From the NCBI RefSeq assembly GCF_900996245.1, contig NZ_CAAJGK010000033.1, positions 174,256-238,255 of the forward strand: 64,000 bases of DNA, given 5' to 3'. The DNA is from Paraburkholderia sp. BCC1886 (GTDB lineage Bacteria > Pseudomonadota > Gammaproteobacteria > Burkholderiales > Burkholderiaceae). The notes beneath the pieces were generated by a model that was not told the DNA's origin, made no database searches, and saw nothing but the letters and a program-made list of their open reading frames with translations. The translations under genes were made by a program, and so were the position numbers. This document shows, piece by piece, positions 8,505 to 18,221 of the stretch (the first letter of the stretch is position 1; every line of letters begins with the position of its first letter).

Positions 8505-9971
8505 CTACGAAGAGCGGGTTGCCGCCTTATCGGTTGCGGTAGCCGCTCGCGTCCCGGGTAACCACAGCGATAGCACACCACCGAGTGCCAAAAGTGCAAC
8601 GTTGCAAGCCAGTGCAGACGTGAAGGCGGAGGTATAGGTGCCGAGGTTCTGCCCGTGCCCCAGCTTGCTGTAAAAAATCCCGCCGATGATCGCAACACCC
8701 AGAGCCGAACCGATCTGGAACGTCGAAATCACGATCCCCGAGGCCAATCCGGCATGACGCTGGTCAATGCCGCCGATAACAGCTTTGATGACGGAAGGCA
8801 TGACGATCCCAAAGCCCAGACCGCCAACGGCGAGACCTATTTGCACGTTGGGGAATCCCTTGTTGACGGCGAGCATCACTGCTCCGAAGCCGCACACCTG
8901 AAGCGCAAAACCAAGGGTAAGTGCAAGCGTTCCGAGGCGCCGCATCACATGACCCGAAGCAAGCGAAGCGACGAAAAATCCAGTTGCGAAGGGCAGCGTC
9001 TTGAGCCCTGCATCGAGTGGCGTCAACTGCAGACCACCTTGCAGGTAAACAGAGAACGTCAGATAAAAGGAAGACAGCATGTAGAAGACCAGCGCCATGA
9101 CGAGGCCGACAGCAAATCCCTTTACGCGAAACAGCGAGAATTCGACTAGCGGTGATCCGCCGCTGCCCGTCAGGCGCTTCTCATACTTTATAAAGGCAAG
9201 AAGAGCGAAAGGAGACGCGACCAGCATGGTGACAATCCAGAGCGGCCAGCCGGTTTCTCGCCCCTGAACAAGCGGATAGATCAATAGACCGAGCGTCAGG
9301 GAGAGCAGGATGACGCCGCCGATATCGAGTTTCTGCGCCTGCTGGGCCCGTGAGTCGCTGAGATAGAGTAGCCCCCCGATGAAAGCGACGAGGCCGATCG
9401 GCACGTTGATCAGAAAAATGGCCTGCCAGGTGAATCCGAATGGATGGAACGAGACCAGCACGCCGCCCAGTATCTGACCGCAGATGTTTGCCAGACCAAA
9501 CGTCGCGCCGTAAAACGCGAGTGCACGTCCTTGTTCGGCGGGTGGGAACAGAACGCGGATCGACGCGAGAACCTGCGGCGCCATGACGGTCGCCGTCAGT
9601 CCCTGGAGAATACGCCCCGCGATCAGCACCGGCGCGGACCATGCAAAACCGCACAGTATCGACGCGAGCGTGAATCCAGCGACCCCGAGAGTGAACATCC
9701 GTTTGCGGCCCAGCAGGTCGCCGAGCCGGCCGCCCGTGATCAGGAATACCGCGTAGGTAGCCGCATAAGCCGAGATGATGAACTGCACTTCGCTCGATGT
9801 TGCGGCGAGGTTGTGCCGGATCGCAGGTAGCGCCAGGTTGACGACATTGAAGTCGAGAATGGGCAGGAAGGCACCGGTCAACAGGACCGGGAGCGCGAGC
9901 CAGCGTCGCGGGTCGCCCTCCGGTCCGGCAAGTGAGTGGGCATCCCGCTCATCTATTCGTGCTGTGTTCAT
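8505..9971 (-). CDS. MFS transporter, DHA2 (14-TM, EmrB/QacA) family
   Basis: This 488-residue inner-membrane drug:proton antiporter-type protein has about fourteen helices. Motif A appears as GGRLGDLLGRKRMF near residue 82, and the antiporter motif C region follows near residue 155. The length and topology match the DHA2 family (EmrB, QacA, LfrA), which exports toxic cations and antibiotics. There is no adjacent EmrA-type membrane fusion protein, so it probably acts alone across the inner membrane. The start is the ATG at 9971, close downstream of the convergently placed end of the amidase gene region. Confidence 0.9.
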   Translation of the reverse strand: MNTARIDERDAHSLAGPEGDPRRWLALPVLLTGAFLPILDFNVVNLALPAIRHNLAATSSEVQFIISAYAATYAVFLITGGRLGDLLGRKRMFTLGVAGFTLASILCGFAWSAPVLIAGRILQGLTATVMAPQVLASIRVLFPPAEQGRALAFYGATFGLANICGQILGGVLVSFHPFGFTWQAIFLINVPIGLVAFIGGLLYLSDSRAQQAQKLDIGGVILLSLTLGLLIYPLVQGRETGWPLWIVTMLVASPFALLAFIKYEKRLTGSGGSPLVEFSLFRVKGFAVGLVMALVFYMLSSFYLTFSVYLQGGLQLTPLDAGLKTLPFATGFFVASLASGHVMRRLGTLALTLGFALQVCGFGAVMLAVNKGFPNVQIGLAVGGLGFGIVMPSVIKAVIGGIDQRHAGLASGIVISTFQIGSALGVAIIGGIFYSKLGHGQNLGTYTSAFTSALACNVALLALGGVLSLWLPGTRAATATDKAATRSS

Positions 9972-10060
9972 CTAACGACTCCTGATTGCTCGACCTTCGG
10001 GCGGACGATGGGCCGCCCAGAATGTCGTCTTGGTCCACGCGTATTGGGAGAACGGGGTTC

Positions 10061-11470
10061 CTACAGGACGGGATGGCGGCGATGCCAGTCCGTCATCTGC
10101 TGATAGGCATGGCCGGCTCGTATCAGCAATGCCTCGTCGAGGTGCCGGCCTACCAGCTGGAACGCAACCGGTAGCCCATGCGCGGTAAAGCCGCCCGGCA
10201 ACGTGATGGTCGGGCTGCCCGACATGTTGAAGGGGGTTGCGAAACGCAGGAAGGCGGCGAGGCCCTCGGGTGAGGCGAACAGCTCCGCTTCGTGGGCGAT
10301 CGTAAAGTCGGCGAACGGTTGCGTTGGAATCAGCAGCAGGTCGATGTCCGCGAACAACGCTGCCAGCGCGCCGCTGAACGCGAGCCGAGCATGGTGCGAT
10401 TTCAGCAGGTCGGTTGCACTGACGGTCCGACCGTAGTCAATCAGCCCTGCGATCGAACCGCTCACAGACGGACCGTATTCAGCCGCACGGTCGGGGTAAG
10501 TTGCTTCGTGAGCGATCGCGGTTTCTACGCCCGCATAGGCAGCCCACGCGTCGACCACCGGGCCGTATTTGGGAACCGTCACCGCCTTGATCGTGGCACC
10601 GAGTTCCCGCAGGGCCGTACCCGCGTCGCGGGTCATCGACACGATCTCGGGGTCGGCTCCGGTTTCGTTGTAAGAGGCATCGATGCCGATACGCAGCCCG
10701 CGAATACCCTTACCGAGGTCGGCAAGATAGTCGGGAACCGGTGCCGACAGCGTGGTCGGATCGTGCGGATCGAGTCCTGCGATGACGCCTAGCATCGCGC
10801 CTGCGTCGGCCGCCGAGCGGGTCATCGGACCGATATGGTCGAGGCTTTCGGCAAGCGCGAAGACGCCGTGGCGACTGACCCGGCCCCAGGTCGGCTTGAG
10901 TCCGGTGACGCCGTTAGCCGACGCCGGATAGCGGATCGAACCGCCAGTATCGCTGCCGAGCGAACCGAAACTCAGGCCGGCCGCCGTCGCGACGCCGGAG
11001 CCGCTCGACGATGCGCCCGCGTAGTAATCGACATGCCAGGGATTGCGCGGCACGGCTGTCTTCGGGTGATGTTTGGCAAACGCGCCTTCGGTCAGTTGTA
11101 GCTTCCCGAGTAGTACCGCGCCGGCATCGGCAAGCCGCTGGACGACGGTGGCATCGAAGCCGGGTACATGGTCTGCATGTATCGGCATGCCCGCGGCAGT
11201 TACGATGCCGGCGGTGTAGGCCAGGTCTTTGACCGCGATCGGCACGCCGTGCAGCGGCCCGCGATGACGGCCCGCCGCAATCTCCGCCTCGGCTGCCCGC
11301 GCCTGGCGCAGCGCCAGATCGGGCGTGGTCGTCGCATAAGCCTGCAACGACGAAGAGAGCCGCTCGATCCGAGCCAACATCGCCTTGGTCAAGTCCACGG
11401 GAGACACTTCCCGCGCTTGGAGTTTTGCCGCCACATCAAGCAACGTGGCGTAGTGCAAGTCATCCATCAT
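10061..11470 (-). CDS. Amidase (amidase signature family)
   Basis: This 469-residue hydrolase of the amidase signature family cleaves C-N amide bonds. The Ser-cisSer-Lys triad is visible with numbering from the ATG at 11470: Lys81 in AVKDLAYTAG, the cis-Ser in GASSSGSG (about 155-156), and the nucleophile Ser178 in SDTGGSIRYPA. An upstream ATG at 11581 would overlap the divergent LysR gene and its operator, so I reject it. The gene is divergent from that LysR gene, which probably regulates it. The physiological amide is not predictable. Confidence 0.88.
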   Translation of the reverse strand: MMDDLHYATLLDVAAKLQAREVSPVDLTKAMLARIERLSSSLQAYATTTPDLALRQARAAEAEIAAGRHRGPLHGVPIAVKDLAYTAGIVTAAGMPIHADHVPGFDATVVQRLADAGAVLLGKLQLTEGAFAKHHPKTAVPRNPWHVDYYAGASSSGSGVATAAGLSFGSLGSDTGGSIRYPASANGVTGLKPTWGRVSRHGVFALAESLDHIGPMTRSAADAGAMLGVIAGLDPHDPTTLSAPVPDYLADLGKGIRGLRIGIDASYNETGADPEIVSMTRDAGTALRELGATIKAVTVPKYGPVVDAWAAYAGVETAIAHEATYPDRAAEYGPSVSGSIAGLIDYGRTVSATDLLKSHHARLAFSGALAALFADIDLLLIPTQPFADFTIAHEAELFASPEGLAAFLRFATPFNMSGSPTITLPGGFTAHGLPVAFQLVGRHLDEALLIRAGHAYQQMTDWHRRHPVL

Positions 11471-11533
11471 CGACCTCAGTAAGGGTTGTGGCTGACAGGC
11501 ACTATGAGCGCGGGCGGAATATAATTCAATGCA

Positions 11534-11554
11534 GTTACTGAACATATCAGTAAC
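11534..11554. promoter_or_regulatory. Inverted repeat GTTACTG-N7-CAGTAAC, candidate LysR operator
   Basis: Two perfect 7-base arms separated by 7 bases lie between the divergent amidase and LysR genes, 20 bases before the LysR ATG. The T-N11-A-like spacing and position are what is known for LysR-type recognition sites that mediate autorepression and activation of the divergent target. Confidence 0.65.
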
Positions 11555-11574
11555 AACAAATATGGATATATAAG

Positions 11575-12432
11575 ATGACAACCCTGGACGTCGACTCGGT
11601 GCGGGCCTTCACCCTGGTCGCGGATTTTCAGAGCTTCACCAAGGCTGCAGAAGCGCTCCACACGACCCAGGCGGCCGTTAGCGTGAAGCTGAAGCGGCTC
11701 GAAGACCGTCTCGGCCAGAGGCTGATCGAGCGCACCCCCAGACAGGTGCGCCTGTCGGTGCGCGGTGCAGCCTTCCTGGATGCGGCGCGTGACTTCATCG
11801 CAGCGCACGAGCGAGCCGTCGCCGGGCTATCGTCGACAACGCGGCGCCTGGTACTTGGCATCAGCGATCACGTGGCGGGACCTGAACTTCCCGCGCTGCT
11901 GGCGCGACTGTATGCCTACGATCCCGCTCTTCTGATCGAGGTACAAATCGAGAGCTCCCGCACGCTGCTCGATTGCTTCGATCGCGGCCTGCTCGACGCC
12001 GCCATCCTGCGTCGTGACGACGATCGTCGGGACGGCGAGGTCCTGGCACAGGAGCGCATCGGCTGGTTCGCAGCGCCGGGTTTCGTACATCGCGAAGGCG
12101 CACCACTTCGGCTGGCATCGCTGGCCGCTTCGTGCGGCATCCGTAATATCGCAACCCGTATGCTCGATGCCGCGGGAATAGCGTGGACCGATGTCTTTAT
12201 CGGCGGCGGCACCGCCGCTGTGACGGCCGCGGTTTCGGCCGGCCTCGGGGTCGGCGGATTCGCGTATCGGGTCGCGCCAGTTGGAGTCGTCGAGGTGGGG
12301 ACGCAATTTGGTCTGCCAGCGCTCCCATCCTCAGAGATCGTCCTCCACTCGAACCTCTCGGACACTAAATCCCGCGAAGCACTTCGAATCGTCGCAGCGG
12401 CCTTCCGGGAACATCGGGCACCGTCTGCGTAA
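11575..12432 (+). CDS. LysR family transcriptional regulator (amidase-linked)
   Basis: This 285-residue LysR-type regulator has its N-terminal winged helix at residues 1-65, with FTKAAEALHTTQAAVSVKLK and the linker helix after it. The effector-binding domain (about 90-280) has the two-lobed pattern. The start is the ATG at 11575, 20 bases after a GTTACTG/CAGTAAC inverted repeat. It is divergent from the amidase and likely senses that enzyme's substrate or product. The helix residues resemble those of regulators of the YofA/ArgP type, but no effector can be assigned. Confidence 0.87.
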   Translation: MTTLDVDSVRAFTLVADFQSFTKAAEALHTTQAAVSVKLKRLEDRLGQRLIERTPRQVRLSVRGAAFLDAARDFIAAHERAVAGLSSTTRRLVLGISDHVAGPELPALLARLYAYDPALLIEVQIESSRTLLDCFDRGLLDAAILRRDDDRRDGEVLAQERIGWFAAPGFVHREGAPLRLASLAASCGIRNIATRMLDAAGIAWTDVFIGGGTAAVTAAVSAGLGVGGFAYRVAPVGVVEVGTQFGLPALPSSEIVLHSNLSDTKSREALRIVAAAFREHRAPSA

Positions 12433-12740
12433 TCCATGAACCAAATAGTCGTTAAGCAGGCGAAGAACGCAGGACTGACGGGCACGGCTGTCGAGCCCGA
12501 TGCAGGATCACTCCGGGAGATCATCTTTGGGGAAGCAGTCGACTCCGTCGACTCGCCTGCATCGGAAGCTACTGGATTACTCTCTTCGACGGCTTGGACA
12601 TACTTCCGCGCGGCGCGACCTTGTCGTGCGGCAGGTTCCCCCAATCGACGGGATATGTTCCCGCTTCGGCACTCGAACAAACGTCGTCTCTTTGTCGGGG
12701 AGTCGATAAAAACCGCTTACGGGAAGCTGCTCAAGACGGA
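12433..12740. other. Intergenic region, no gene seen
   Basis: About 310 bp between the 3' ends of two convergent LysR genes. Open frames here run in from the neighbours and have no family features. I see no strong terminator hairpin. Confidence 0.4.
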
Positions 12741-13646
12741 TCAATCAAGCCTGACGCGCTCGACAAGAAAATCCAGTAACGCCCGAACGCGCAGAGGCAG
12801 GTAGCCGCCCTGTCCAAGGAAGACAGCATGGATTTCCTCCATGTCGCCGGGGTTGAAGTCTTCGAGCACAGCAACAAGGCGACCGGCCGCAATGTCTTCT
12901 CGCACCTGGAATGCGGCCAGGCGGGCGAGCCCTAGCCCCGCGATTGCCAGGCCGCGTAATGCTTCGCCGCTGCTGGCCTGCGCGTTGCCTGTGATGGGAA
13001 CATTTGTGTCAACGTTACCTTCCCGCAGCGGCCAACCTCGCTGGGCCCGGGCATAGTTCGCACCCAGCAGGTTATGTTGGTCTAACGCTCCTGGCGTGAG
13101 CGGGATCGCGCAGCGCGCCAGGTAGGTGGGTGCGGCCACGATCACCATGCGAGTTTCGCCGAGTTTGCGTGCCACCAGGGTCGAGTCCTTGAGAGGACCC
13201 GCCCTCACGGCAACGTCGGTACGTTGTTCCAGAAGATCCACCACCTCGTCGGTGAGCACGATGTCCAGCGCAACATCAGGATGACGCGCCAGAAATTCTG
13301 GAGCCAGCGGCAGCAGGAAATGATGGCCGAACGGCACGTTGGCGTTGACGCGCAGGCGGCCTCGCGGCGTGCCGTGGATGCCTGCACACCGCTCAGCCTC
13401 TTCGAGGTCGGCCAGGATGCGCGTGCCGCGCTCGTAGAAGACGCACCCTTCCGGGGTGAGCTGGAGCTTGCGTGTCGATCGGTTGATCAGCCGGGTGCCA
13501 AGACGCTGTTCCAGTCGGGAGACCAGTTTGCTGACCGCCGATGGCGTCATGACGAATTCGCGGGCGGCGGCCGAGAAGCCGCCCAATTCGACTGCCCGAA
13601 TGAACACCTCAAGCTCGCCCGAGCGGTTGACTTCCAGTCTGGACAT
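12741..13646 (-). CDS. LysR family transcriptional regulator (CrgA-like)
   Basis: This 301-residue LysR-type regulator has an N-terminal helix-turn-helix (GGFSAAAREFVMTPSAVSKL, about residues 22-41) and an effector domain of the CrgA/YhjC type, with FGHHFLLPLAPEFLARHPDV near residue 105. It is divergent from a secreted SGNH hydrolase across 99 bp that contain two direct copies of GAATTCACAA, so control of the hydrolase is likely. The effector is unknown. Confidence 0.87.
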   Translation of the reverse strand: MSRLEVNRSGELEVFIRAVELGGFSAAAREFVMTPSAVSKLVSRLEQRLGTRLINRSTRKLQLTPEGCVFYERGTRILADLEEAERCAGIHGTPRGRLRVNANVPFGHHFLLPLAPEFLARHPDVALDIVLTDEVVDLLEQRTDVAVRAGPLKDSTLVARKLGETRMVIVAAPTYLARCAIPLTPGALDQHNLLGANYARAQRGWPLREGNVDTNVPITGNAQASSGEALRGLAIAGLGLARLAAFQVREDIAAGRLVAVLEDFNPGDMEEIHAVFLGQGGYLPLRVRALLDFLVERVRLD

Positions 13647-13703
13647 GATGAGTTCAATTCATAGGTGTTGATAGTTCGATCAGTCTAGTCCAGATACCGC
13701 GTT

Positions 13704-13743
13704 GAATTCACAATCGGGCAGTTCCTAGCCAACGAATTCACAA
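13704..13743. promoter_or_regulatory. Direct repeat GAATTCACAA, 30 bp apart
   Basis: Copies lie at 13704-13713 and 13734-13743. The second ends two bases before the SGNH hydrolase ATG, overlapping its translation start region. A start-to-start spacing of 30 bp is close to three helical turns, which would put both on one face of the DNA. They may be regulator binding sites, possibly for the divergent CrgA-like LysR. Confidence 0.4.
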
Positions 13744-13745
13744 GT

Positions 13746-15119
13746 ATGAATATGTTTTCTTTCGCCGCCTCATCTGGTCGCGTCGTACACCCTCATCGGC
13801 GATCGCGTCTGTCGTCAACCCTGCTGGTGACTTCGCTGGCGCTCGGCGCATCCGCTGCCGGAGCACAGACCGTACAGCCGTTTGCCCCTGCGAACTGGAT
13901 GGCAAGCTGGACGGCCAGCCCGCAACCGACGTGGAACGCGGATTTCACATTTCCAACGAACATTCCCGCTCTTTTGCGGAATCAGACCGTCAGGCAGGTA
14001 GCCCGTCTCAGTCTTGGGGGTGCTCGCTTGCGTCTGGTGTTCTCGAATGCCTATGGCCAGAAGCCGCTGGTCATTGGCAGCGCATCGGTGGCGTTAACCG
14101 GCCGTGGGCCTGGAATCCAGCCGCAGTCGAGGCGGACGGTGACATTTGGCGGGCGAAACTCGGCGACGATTGCTGCTGGTGCTCCGCTGCTGAGCGATCC
14201 GATCGACCTTTCGGTTGCAGCGCTGGCCCATGTGACAGTCAGTGTTTACCTTCCGTCCAGCACGCCAACGACGACATTTCACTGGGATAGCCGGCAAACG
14301 GCCTGGATTGCCGCGGGCGATCAGACCGCGGCGGCAACCATCGATGCCCAAAAACCCTCGACCGAGACCATTACGACCCGCACGCTGCTGACAGGTATCG
14401 AAGTGCAGACCGATCAACCTGCATCACAAGTGGTAGCGGTAATTGGAGACTCCCTCACTGACGGCAACGGCGCTTCTGTTGATGCCGATGCCCGGTGGCC
14501 CGACTTCCTGGCGGCCCGACTCGAGCCCCACGGGGTCGCCGTTATCAACGCGGGTATTTCCGGTGCCCGGCTGCTGTCCGACAAGATGGGTGTCAATGCG
14601 TTGGCCCGTTTCGAGCGCGATGTACTCGATCAACCGGGCGTTCGTACCGCCATTGTCATGCTGGGTATCAACGACATCAGCTGGCCGGGTACGGCCTTCG
14701 ACCCCAATGGGCAGCCGCCGTCGCTGAATTCTCTCGAGGCAGGGTTTCGCCAGCTCATCGCACAGGGTCACCGCCGGGGTGTCCGCGTCATCGGCGTGAC
14801 CCTGACGCCATTTAAAGGCGCTCTGCACGGTACCCCATTGGACAACTATTTCAACGACGACAAGGACGCCTTGCGCCAGAGCCTCAATACATGGATACGC
14901 GAGAGCGGAGCATTTGACGCTGTGCTGGATTTTGATCTCCTGGTGAAAGACAACGAGGATTCTTTAAGAATGAGTCCCGCGCTTGACTCGGGAGATCACT
15001 TGCACCCGGGAGATGCAGGAAATCGTTTTCTGGCAAATGCTGTCCCGCTTGATCTGTTGTTGCCAGAACCAGGCAAAAAGGACGCGGAGTTGTCGAAATT
15101 CACGATCAGGGAGCGTTGA
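13746..15119 (+). CDS. Secreted SGNH/GDSL hydrolase
   Basis: This 457-residue exported esterase/lipase-like protein has an N-terminal signal peptide with an Arg-rich n-region, a hydrophobic stretch (LLVTSLALGASAAGA) and likely cleavage after residue 40. A beta-rich N-terminal module (about 45-220) precedes the SGNH domain: GDSLTDG with Ser236, then NAGISG, then GINDI near residue 310, and the DxxH element DSGDHLHPGD near residue 420. The layout matches GDSL proteins acting on carbohydrate esters or short-chain esters outside the cytoplasm. It is divergent from a CrgA-like LysR gene. The exact substrate cannot be read from sequence. Confidence 0.88.
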   Translation: MNMFSFAASSGRVVHPHRRSRLSSTLLVTSLALGASAAGAQTVQPFAPANWMASWTASPQPTWNADFTFPTNIPALLRNQTVRQVARLSLGGARLRLVFSNAYGQKPLVIGSASVALTGRGPGIQPQSRRTVTFGGRNSATIAAGAPLLSDPIDLSVAALAHVTVSVYLPSSTPTTTFHWDSRQTAWIAAGDQTAAATIDAQKPSTETITTRTLLTGIEVQTDQPASQVVAVIGDSLTDGNGASVDADARWPDFLAARLEPHGVAVINAGISGARLLSDKMGVNALARFERDVLDQPGVRTAIVMLGINDISWPGTAFDPNGQPPSLNSLEAGFRQLIAQGHRRGVRVIGVTLTPFKGALHGTPLDNYFNDDKDALRQSLNTWIRESGAFDAVLDFDLLVKDNEDSLRMSPALDSGDHLHPGDAGNRFLANAVPLDLLLPEPGKKDAELSKFTIRER

Positions 15120-15192
15120 TTTCATCTTATTCATCCTTGTCGCCTGGGTCAGCTTGAACTCCCCAACCGCATCGTGATGCCGCCGATGACTT

Positions 15193-16347
15193 CTAGCGTG
15201 CAGAGAACATCTCCACCACGCTTTGAGGAGCGTCGTCGCCGAAGAAGCGCCGATGATTCTGAGCGGTCCGACTGGCAAAGGCGGCGCTGCGGGGAAAAAG
15301 CGCTCGTTCATACGTTGCCAGCGCAGACTCTATGTCGCCAGGATGGTCGCACAACGCTTGACCGAGTTCGGCGCCGTCAAAAATTGCAAGGTTGGCTCCC
15401 TCACCGGCGAACGGCGACATCAAATGAGCAGCATCGCCCACGAGAGTAACGCCGGGAACCCGTTCCCAACGGTGATTGACTGGCAGGGCATGAATGGGCC
15501 TCACGATGGGCGCAGTATCGCTGTCGGTTATCAATACCCGCAATTCGGTGGCCCAGCCCCTGAACTCATCCGCGATGTGTTTCAGTGCGGCAGAAGGCTG
15601 CCTGAAATCGATGGCGCCGATCCACGCCTCAGACCTGTTCAATGCGACGTAAGTGTGCAGCGTCCCGTTCGCGTAACGGTGCGCCAAGATGCCTTTGCCT
15701 GGTTCGACCGCCATCAGCGTGCCGCTGCCGATTGCTTTCGCGCTCGCCGCATGTCGGACATCTCCATCGAGGAGCCTGGTCTCCACGAAGGTCGTGCCGA
15801 TGTACGCCGGCTTTGCGCTAGAAACAAGCGGACGAACTTTCGACCAGGCTCCGTCGGCCCCAACCAAAAGTTCTGTCGTCGTCGAACCATTGGCGAATAC
15901 CAATTGGTATTGCCCGTCGGCGAGACGGTTCACCTGCGCCAGCTTGCATCCCCAGAGAATGGCGTCTGCAGGCAAGGAATCGATCAAGAGGCGACGCAGC
16001 GCGCCCCGATCGACCTCAGGCCGGATCGTAGTACCGGAGCCGGGCTTGTCGAGCATGACGTCGCCGTGTCTATTGACGACTCGTTTAGCATCTTCTCCTG
16101 GAAGTGCAAGGCCGAGGAACTCGTCATAAAGGCCAGCGGCTTTCAATCCGATCTGGCCGTTGTATTCGTGGATGTCCAGCAAGCCTCCCTGCGCTCGCGC
16201 ATCGGGCGATGCTTCGGCTTCGTAGATTGTCGCGGGGATGCCGTTGACGTGCAGGACACGTGCAAGTGTCAATCCTCCAAGGCCTGCACCGATGATGGCA
16301 ATGCGGGGATGAGTCGAGGGAGGCAGGGAGTCGAAGTGGCTCTTCAT
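15193..16347 (-). CDS. TetX-like FAD-dependent monooxygenase
   Basis: This 384-residue flavoprotein hydroxylase has the dinucleotide fold [13 protein letters not shown] at about residues 20-32 and the second FAD motif [16 protein letters not shown] near residue 310. The segment [20 protein letters not shown] near residue 54 matches the arrangement of the TetX tetracycline-inactivating monooxygenases, as does the total length. TetX activity is only a family resemblance; many relatives hydroxylate other aromatics. A truncated TetR gene lies divergently upstream, suggesting a former TetR-controlled detoxification pair that has lost its repressor. Confidence 0.85.
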   Translation of the reverse strand: MKSHFDSLPPSTHPRIAIIGAGLGGLTLARVLHVNGIPATIYEAEASPDARAQGGLLDIHEYNGQIGLKAAGLYDEFLGLALPGEDAKRVVNRHGDVMLDKPGSGTTIRPEVDRGALRRLLIDSLPADAILWGCKLAQVNRLADGQYQLVFANGSTTTELLVGADGAWSKVRPLVSSAKPAYIGTTFVETRLLDGDVRHAASAKAIGSGTLMAVEPGKGILAHRYANGTLHTYVALNRSEAWIGAIDFRQPSAALKHIADEFRGWATELRVLITDSDTAPIVRPIHALPVNHRWERVPGVTLVGDAAHLMSPFAGEGANLAIFDGAELGQALCDHPGDIESALATYERALFPRSAAFASRTAQNHRRFFGDDAPQSVVEMFSAR

Positions 16348-16778
16348 GGCGCGTTCCGTTAGCTACGACCATACGCAGACGCGCGTGAGTTCGTAGAAGA
16401 TCCGATATATGTCGGGGGAAACGCTGGCCAACTCTGCTCGAAGGAGCTTTGGTGACGTGTACGCGGCTATCTGACGAAGGGGGAGAAGCAAAACGTTCAG
16501 ACGGCCGTTTTTCGCGGTATCGAGAACGTAGTATCGCATGTAGCCGCTGTCCCAAGCAATCAGGCCATCTTGGAAGTTCGGTCCAGCCAACGCCGCAACT
16601 TGGCATCCATGCAGGCGAGGTGTACCAAAGCGAAGAGCAGGCCCGCCGAAAGCAGCCGTTGGCGAGAGGCCGAAACTGGCCGTACAGCGTCCGATTGCTG
16701 CCCGGCCGCGCCGGCCATACCCGCAAGCAGGTCGCAGCTAAAGCATTGCACTCAGGCGACCCTGCTTTTGCTACTCTT

Positions 16779-16997
16779 CCTGCGCGGCGGGAAGAGCGAC
16801 TCCGCCCGGCTTTTCGAAGGCTTTTTGATGCGGCTTTGCTTGCTGGTGAGATTCGGGGTAGCGTCGAGGCTGACGACTTCCTCGATGCTGCTGCAACGCT
16901 GTGTATGTCAGTCAATGGGTCACAGCAAGGTCAGGCAGAGCTGTTGATCACGCTCCTTGTCGACGGGTTACGCTATAACGCAGGGAAGCAGGAATAA
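16779..16997 (+). pseudogene. TetR-family regulator, C-terminal remnant
   Basis: Only the ligand-domain end remains: EERLRPAFRRLFDAALLAGE followed by IRGSVEADDFLDAAATLC and LLITLLVDGLRY, a pattern typical of TetR C-terminal domains. No TetR helix-turn-helix is found in the 400 bp upstream, in any frame. The remnant is divergent from the TetX-like monooxygenase, where a functional repressor gene would be expected. It is a deletion product and probably inactive. Confidence 0.55.
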
Positions 16998-17439
16998 AGG
17001 TGGCGTTTCTCTCGATAGCCGTTCTAGCGGACCATAGATAAAGCACTGAAACGGGTTGATACGTGACAGTGCCTTCAATTTAGGCTCTTCGATCGCAGTG
17101 TCCGCTCCATGGCCCATTGCGGGCACTCACTTAAAGACAGGCAGTTGGCCGCTTAGGCCGATCAAGTGACCTATAACGAAACAAGTTGAACGGCCACTTC
17201 CCGAGTAGAACCGACGCCTGAATGTCCAATCGACGCCTTGAGCGAAGGGCGGTTCATGGCCGAGGCTGTTTGAAACCCGCGTCATTCATCTTTAGTCAGG
17301 TTGAGCACTCGAGTTGTGAGGTGCGCAAAATCCTCGTTGAAATTGCCTGCCTGTTTTTTTTGTAACCGTTGGTCGGCAACGAGAGCGCGACGGCTGCGCA
17401 TTTCGTGATTGTGTTGATTTGTGGACTGACAAGGGTATT
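16998..17439. other. Intergenic stretch without a recognisable gene
   Basis: About 440 bp between the TetR remnant and the histidine kinase remnant. No motif or repeat stands out; frames are short in all phases. Confidence 0.35.
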
Positions 17440-17790
17440 TCAGAACCACACCACGAATCGCGTGCCCGTGGCAGCGGGTCCGAGGGAGAGTCGCCAGTCA
17501 TGTTCGTTTGCTATCTCCCTGCAGATTGCGAGGCCCAGTCCGGCGCCATCATGCAGCGAATCGGGCGCGCGCCAGAAGCGGTCGAAAAGATGCGGCAGAT
17601 ATTCCGGTTTGATGCCCGGTCCTTCATCGGAGACGCGGATCGAGTCGTCATCTAGCGACACGATAACGATGCCCCCCGAGGGTGTGGCGTTGATCGCGTT
17701 TTCAACTATGTTCTTGAGCAGGATGAAAAGCGCGTTCCGGTCGGCCTTCATGGTGGGCGGCGCGACCGGCGCAGCCACATGCAACGTCAT
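17440..17790 (-). pseudogene. Sensor histidine kinase, ATPase-domain remnant
   Basis: The minus strand keeps a nearly complete HATPase_c domain: N box NIVENAINATPSGG, G1 box DEGPGI, and G2 box GAGLGLAICREIAN, ending in a natural-looking C-terminus (TGTRFVVWF). The sensor, HAMP and phosphoacceptor His regions are absent and no response regulator is adjacent. Without the His box it cannot autophosphorylate. It is the 3' end of a deleted two-component gene. Confidence 0.65.
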
Positions 17791-18221
17791 CCAGGCGCTT
17801 GCAGTCGGTGCCATCAATGCTCGCGACTTTCACTGCCCCGTAACTATTTGCTGAAGCGAGCGCACAATTCCTTCAGCGGGCACAGTGCGTGCGCTAGCAA
17901 GAGATAGCTGTCGATGCACAACAGGCATCCGCGCACTTATCGCAACATTCACCAATTTCTCACCGCTATTTCTCTGAGGGTAATGATCGAATTCGCTCCT
18001 GGCATCCTTGTGAGCAAAGCCGCAATTCATTGCTGATTCGTATTAACAATAGCAAGCCTATTCTTTAACCGGGAGAAATACAGAGTTCGTACTAATGGCG
18101 ACTTGTGGGGCGCGCGGTGTTCGCCCTTCAGTGCTCGCCGACCAAGATTCATTCCAGAAGCGACCCCTGCACGCACTCACGCTGACTGCCGGATCAATCA
18201 GCTTGCCAACTTTTCATAGGA
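17791..18221. other. Upstream region of the glycosyltransferase operon
   Basis: About 430 bp, relatively A/T-rich near 17940-18080. No gene is visible. The promoter of the glycosyltransferase operon must lie here, but I cannot place it with confidence. Confidence 0.35.

Noticed and set aside
16560..16751. Minus-strand frame with a hydrophobic stretch and RRWLDRTSK ending, possibly a transposase tail
   Set aside because: I could not tie it to a known transposase family, and it is too short to call.
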